This document shows, in pieces, positions 60,376 through 64,000 of a DNA stretch of 64,000 bases. This DNA is from Atherix ibis (lineage: Eukaryota; Arthropoda; Insecta; Diptera; Athericidae). Location: the NCBI GenBank assembly GCA_958298945.1, contig OY282610.1, positions 30,020,167-30,084,166 of the forward strand, read 5' to 3'. Under the pieces are notes generated by a model. It saw nothing but the letters and a program-made list of their open reading frames with translations. It was not told where the DNA came from and ran no database searches. A program made the position numbers and the translations under genes. Every line of letters begins with the position of its first letter. The stretch's first letter is position 1.

Positions 60376-61673
60376 AAAATAAACAATAATAAAAATAAGG
60401 TATTAATGGTAAGAAAATAAAAGTGGATTTTTTTTTTGAAGAATCCTTTTGAGGTGATGTTAAATAAATAATAAAAATATTTATAAGCAGTCCCCAAGGT
60501 TGTCAATTAAATTCAATTTTAATATATGCAATTATATACTTAATTTTTTTCTTACATAGATCATGTGTGATGAATGCATAAATCTTATTATACCAATTTG
60601 TAGTCCTATGATAATATTATATTATATTAGATAAAAAATTGCTTATTTGATGATTATTCTGTTTATTTATTTCAGTCGGAAAGTGAATAAATATAAAAAA
60701 AGAAATTTCTTACAAATTTTATATTATATTTCAATGTAAAAATAGGTACATTGAATGAATGCAAATAAATTATATACGATGAGTGAATAAAAATTTGAAT
60801 ATGAACATTCTCTTGATTCACGTGGATATTATTAAAGATAAAAAGGAACAATCAAAGATAATTTTTTCCTTTTTTCGGTTTTCTACAAATGATAAAAATT
60901 CAAAATATTTTTATAATTCGTCTCATTGAAAATGTATAAGTTTTATACTGAATACGAGAGGAGGAAATAAGAATTCCTTTGGATATCGTTTGATTTATCC
61001 CTCAATAAAATTTTCATTGAACGTCAGTTGCTGCCAGGCAGGAATATATTTCATTCAATCGATCAATCGAGGATTTTTTTTGTGCGAAATTTATCTGTCT
61101 CTTACCAGAATGTAATCATTATTTGATAAGTGAGCATACCAATATCAGTAAAAGTGCTGCAACTTATTATATACAGTTGAAATATCAAAAGGATATGCGT
61201 GAATGTACATATGAACGTCAAAGGGTGTATACGTCTTGCTTTTGAAATTGTACAAATTTTTCCTTTAACTCTTAACCTTTGACTTATTGACACCATTATG
61301 GGAAGTCAGTGGAAAAAGTCAGTCGCTTTCGTATTGATATTCTGACATATCAGCTCGTATATTTATTTATTCATAGTTTTTTTTTTATTGTCATTTGACT
61401 TTTATACGAGTTCATAGTATTACGTGAATATTATTATTTGTTAAATTCTGAACAGTATCTTTTCACATATTTTAAATTTTTAACTATTCTTGGAAAATGC
61501 TTGAAATTTTTTTTATTCACATTAAAAATTTTATCCTATTTTTTTTTGTTATTAATAAAAAATATTAAGTGACCATCATTCTTTTTAATCATTAAAAGAT
61601 AAGTAAAACTCGAATTTGTAAGCCAAGTGAATAAAATAAGCAGTTTTTTACTTAAACTCTTAAATCTAGTCAA
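60376..61673. other. AT-rich sequence without recognisable gene
   Basis: Nothing supported. Confidence 0.5.
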
Positions 61674-61785
61674 TTTAGAATCAAATATAGACTCTAGATA
61701 AGCTATAATATTTACCAATTTATGAATAGTTTTTCATAAATTGGTAAATATTATAGCTTATCTAGAGTCTATATTTGATTCTAAA
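61674..61785. repeat. Perfect palindrome, 53-bp arms
   Basis: Arms 61674-61726 and 61733-61785 are exact reverse complements separated by six bases (TAGTTT). The arm includes GACTCTAGATAAGCTATAAT. The right arm abuts the truncated end of a jockey RT remnant. Confidence 0.97.
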
Positions 61786-62810
61786 ACCCCAAAGTTCAAT
61801 TCCATAAGTCCAAATAGGTTTTATAATTGTTAGTTTCAAGCATTTATCCAGTAGTCTAAGAAGTTGACGGTAGTGTCTAGTGGCTTCAAGATTTTTTAGT
61901 CTAATATTAGGGTTCCATGTTAATCTCTTTTCCAGGTAAAGTCCCAAACAACGTACTTTATCATATTGTGGAATCATGTTGCTATTAATGTATAAAAGGT
62001 AAGTTTTTCTTGACAAGGTGTGAGAGTAATGTGAGCACTCTTCTGTTCATTTACCCTCACTCACCATCGTTTAAACCAGGATTGATGGTTGTGAATATGG
62101 GATTGTAAATTGTTGGAAGCCATTTCAGGATTTGTATGGGTAGCAAGTATGGCCGTATCATCTGTATAAGTAGCAATGATAGTATTAGGATCAGATGAGA
62201 TTTCATGGGTATAAATATTATATAAAATGGGACTAAGGATACTGCCTTGTGGGACTCCAGCTAAAACAGGATATATTTTCGGGGAGTCTGAGTTAATTGC
62301 AACTTGGAAATGATGTTGGGAGAGATATATTAAAGAAAGAAAGCTCTTGAGTCTCCAGAAGAGTCCAGGATACCGCACACAATCAAATGATTACGAGATA
62401 TTAAAAACTACTCCTGGGCAATACTCTTTTCTCTCAACGGAGGATGCAATATTGTAAATAATGCGATGGCATTGCTGGATAGTAGAGTGTTCAGATCGGA
62501 AGCCAAATTGATGATCACAAATACAATAATTTTTTCATTAACTAGCACTAAGTCGTTTTAATATTTTAGTTGTTTTTCAAAAATCTTACCAAGGATTGTT
62601 AAGAGGCTGTTAGGTCTATAGGAAGAAGGACAATTGATGGGTTTATTTGGTTTAGAAATTATTTTAATGACAGTAAATTTCAATAGTAAAGGAAAATAGG
62701 TTATGCGCAGCAGAGTATTAAAAATATATGTAATTAATGCTAAAGCTTTTCGGGAAATTTGTTTCAGAATAGGAGCTGTTATTACAATAGATCATAACCA
62801 GAAGCTTTTT
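61786..62810 (-). mobile_element. Jockey-like LINE remnant, reverse-transcriptase domain
   Basis: The minus strand, high to low: TAPILKQISRKALALITYIF, NTLLRITYFPLLLKFTVIKI, NCPSSYRPNSLLTILGKIFE (62,785-62,560; nearly clean), then shifted INLASDLNTLLSSNAI (family QFGFRSEHSTIQQC), LSLIYLSQHHFQVAINSDSP, LAGVPQGSILSPILYNIYTH, TYTDDTAILATHTNPEMASN (active site YTDD instead of YADD, about 62,160), HNHQSWFKRW, and LLYINSNMIPQYDKVRCLGL, RLTWNPNIRLKNLEATRHYR, KLTIIKPIWTYGIELWGF, where it stops at the palindrome. It is the best-preserved jockey copy in the window. N- and C-terminal parts are missing. Confidence 0.82.
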
Positions 62811-64000
62811 TATTGGAAAGGCGCAGAATAATGCAAGTATTTCTTTTTATTTAAAAAAAAAGAAATTTATTAAAAATTTAATTATGAATTTTTTTTTATT
62901 TTAAATAAAGAACAATACAATATATCATTGAAAATATTATTTTCTCAAAAACTTTTTCTATAATACATTTTCACGAAAAAAATATAATAAAAATATGATA
63001 ATAAAATAAAATAGAATTTGCTGATTGTTTTTTAGTTTTATTTTAATGTTAAATGTTGGTGATGTCGTTGATTTTTTTTTTTAAAAACTGATTAAGGAGG
63101 AAAAGGTTTTGTTTTTATTGAAACAAGCATTTTTTTTTAAAGGCACTTTTTATTATATAATATTGAAACGTTTTCTTAAATAAATTTATAAACCTAATAG
63201 TAAAAAGAGTCCTTATATAGCCTCCATAGTCCTAAACATGGAGGATATATAAGGACTCCATAGTCCCAAAGAGGTGTTTTTCAATACTGCTAAAACGTGA
63301 AAAAAATATAATAAAAATATGATAGAAAAAACAAAAGTTATTGAGGCCAAAAATTAGCAAAGAAAAATGTTTCTTGTTTCAACGATACTTTTTAAAAGTA
63401 CTTGTGTGGTATTACCTTCAATTTCTTTTACGAATTCTTGTCTTCGACAGACTCAAATGATCTTCCACGAAGTCGTAATTTTTAGCTTGGAATATTCAAA
63501 TATCCTATAAATGCATTATAGTGGTCAAAATTCCAAAACTATTCTGAAAAAAATTTTGACTCTTTTCGGTAAATACTGTCTCACAAAAGCTATGCAACGC
63601 TAAAAAAAATTGAATATTTACAGTCTGAAAATTAACTAAATAAAACAGCTGATTTTTCCTGCTTTTGGTTAGTTATGGACACGCTAATTCAAAGCTTATT
63701 GTCTGTTTTTTTTTTAAACAATATTATAAGGCAGAGTTTTATCACCCTTTATTATGCATTTCTTACAAATAGAGTCCGAATTGGCTTGTGGAAGCATATA
63801 TTCAGCAATTTGTTTGTGGAAGTCCCATTTATGAAAATTGAGCGTCTTCGATAACAAGCTATGATTTTTTATGCTGAAAAGCTTTTAATACCCGAATTAT
63901 ATGTCCAGATCCGGAGCTAAAATGATTAAATTATAAATTTTTAAGGTAACCGGATACGTCGAAGATGGATCTAAACCACCTCGCGGTCATCATTAAATAC
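62811..64000. other. AT-rich sequence to window end
   Basis: Apart from the small hairpin at 63,207-63,258, nothing is supported. The last ~600 bases are slightly less AT-rich but unassigned. Confidence 0.45.
63207..63258. repeat. Imperfect hairpin
   Basis: GAGTCCTTATATAGCCTCCA pairs with the downstream complement of the same sequence (ATGGAGGATATATAAGGACTC, one or two mismatches) across a ~12-base loop. A further CCATAGTCC repeat follows on each side. Confidence 0.75.

Overview
The window is a very AT-rich stretch of animal DNA (long poly-A/T runs, roughly three quarters A+T by eye) that contains many decayed transposable elements and no host gene that I can recognise. The families present are many mariner-type DNA transposons, jockey-like, R1-like and RTE-like non-LTR retrotransposons, and DD41D mariner-like copies. 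This points to an arthropod, most plausibly an insect and perhaps a fly. The host is an inference and the species is not identifiable from this window.

Layout. 0-10 kb: a scrambled mariner end (1-347), jockey (2.6-2.9 kb) and RTE (3.7-4.1 kb) crumbs, and a broken mellifera-type mariner (8.2-9.4 kb). 10-20 kb: a Mos1-like mariner killed by two single-base deletions and a nonsense codon (11.8-13.1 kb), an R1-like LINE remnant back to back with a jockey copy carrying an inverted internal duplication (14.0-15.7 kb), and an old mariner (18.6-19.6 kb). 20-32 kb: a DD41D-type remnant (21.2-21.8 kb), a long-TIR mariner deletion copy (24.4-25.3 kb), an RTE tail (27.7-27.9 kb) and an R1-like C-terminus (30.7-31.2 kb). 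33-40 kb: a second long-TIR copy (34.3-35.2 kb) inserted cleanly at a TA inside an older mariner gene, then two jockey remnants. 41.7-43.0 kb: a nearly intact, GC-rich irritans-like mariner with one frameshift. 45.1-45.9 kb: an unusual two-level tandem array. 46.7-50.9 kb: a palindrome, three mariner remnants, a small mariner deletion derivative and an RTE piece. 53-54.4 kb: a DD41D fragment fused to a Mos1-like pseudogene. 55.8-58.9 kb: jockey and RTE remnants, the latter split by a long TTC/GAA microsatellite. 59.1-60.4 kb: a Himar1-like mariner with a full open reading frame but a substituted catalytic aspartate. 61.7-62.8 kb: a fairly well preserved jockey reverse-transcriptase fragment capped by a 53-bp-arm palindrome.

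No element looks fully functional. The two youngest-looking transposases are at 41.7-42.8 kb (one missing base) and 59.3-60.3 kb (intact frame, first catalytic Asp replaced by Glu). The interest of the window lies in transposon biology: nested insertions, derivation of short non-autonomous copies, repeated loss of catalytic residues, and a higher-order minisatellite. I found no convincing undescribed multi-gene system.
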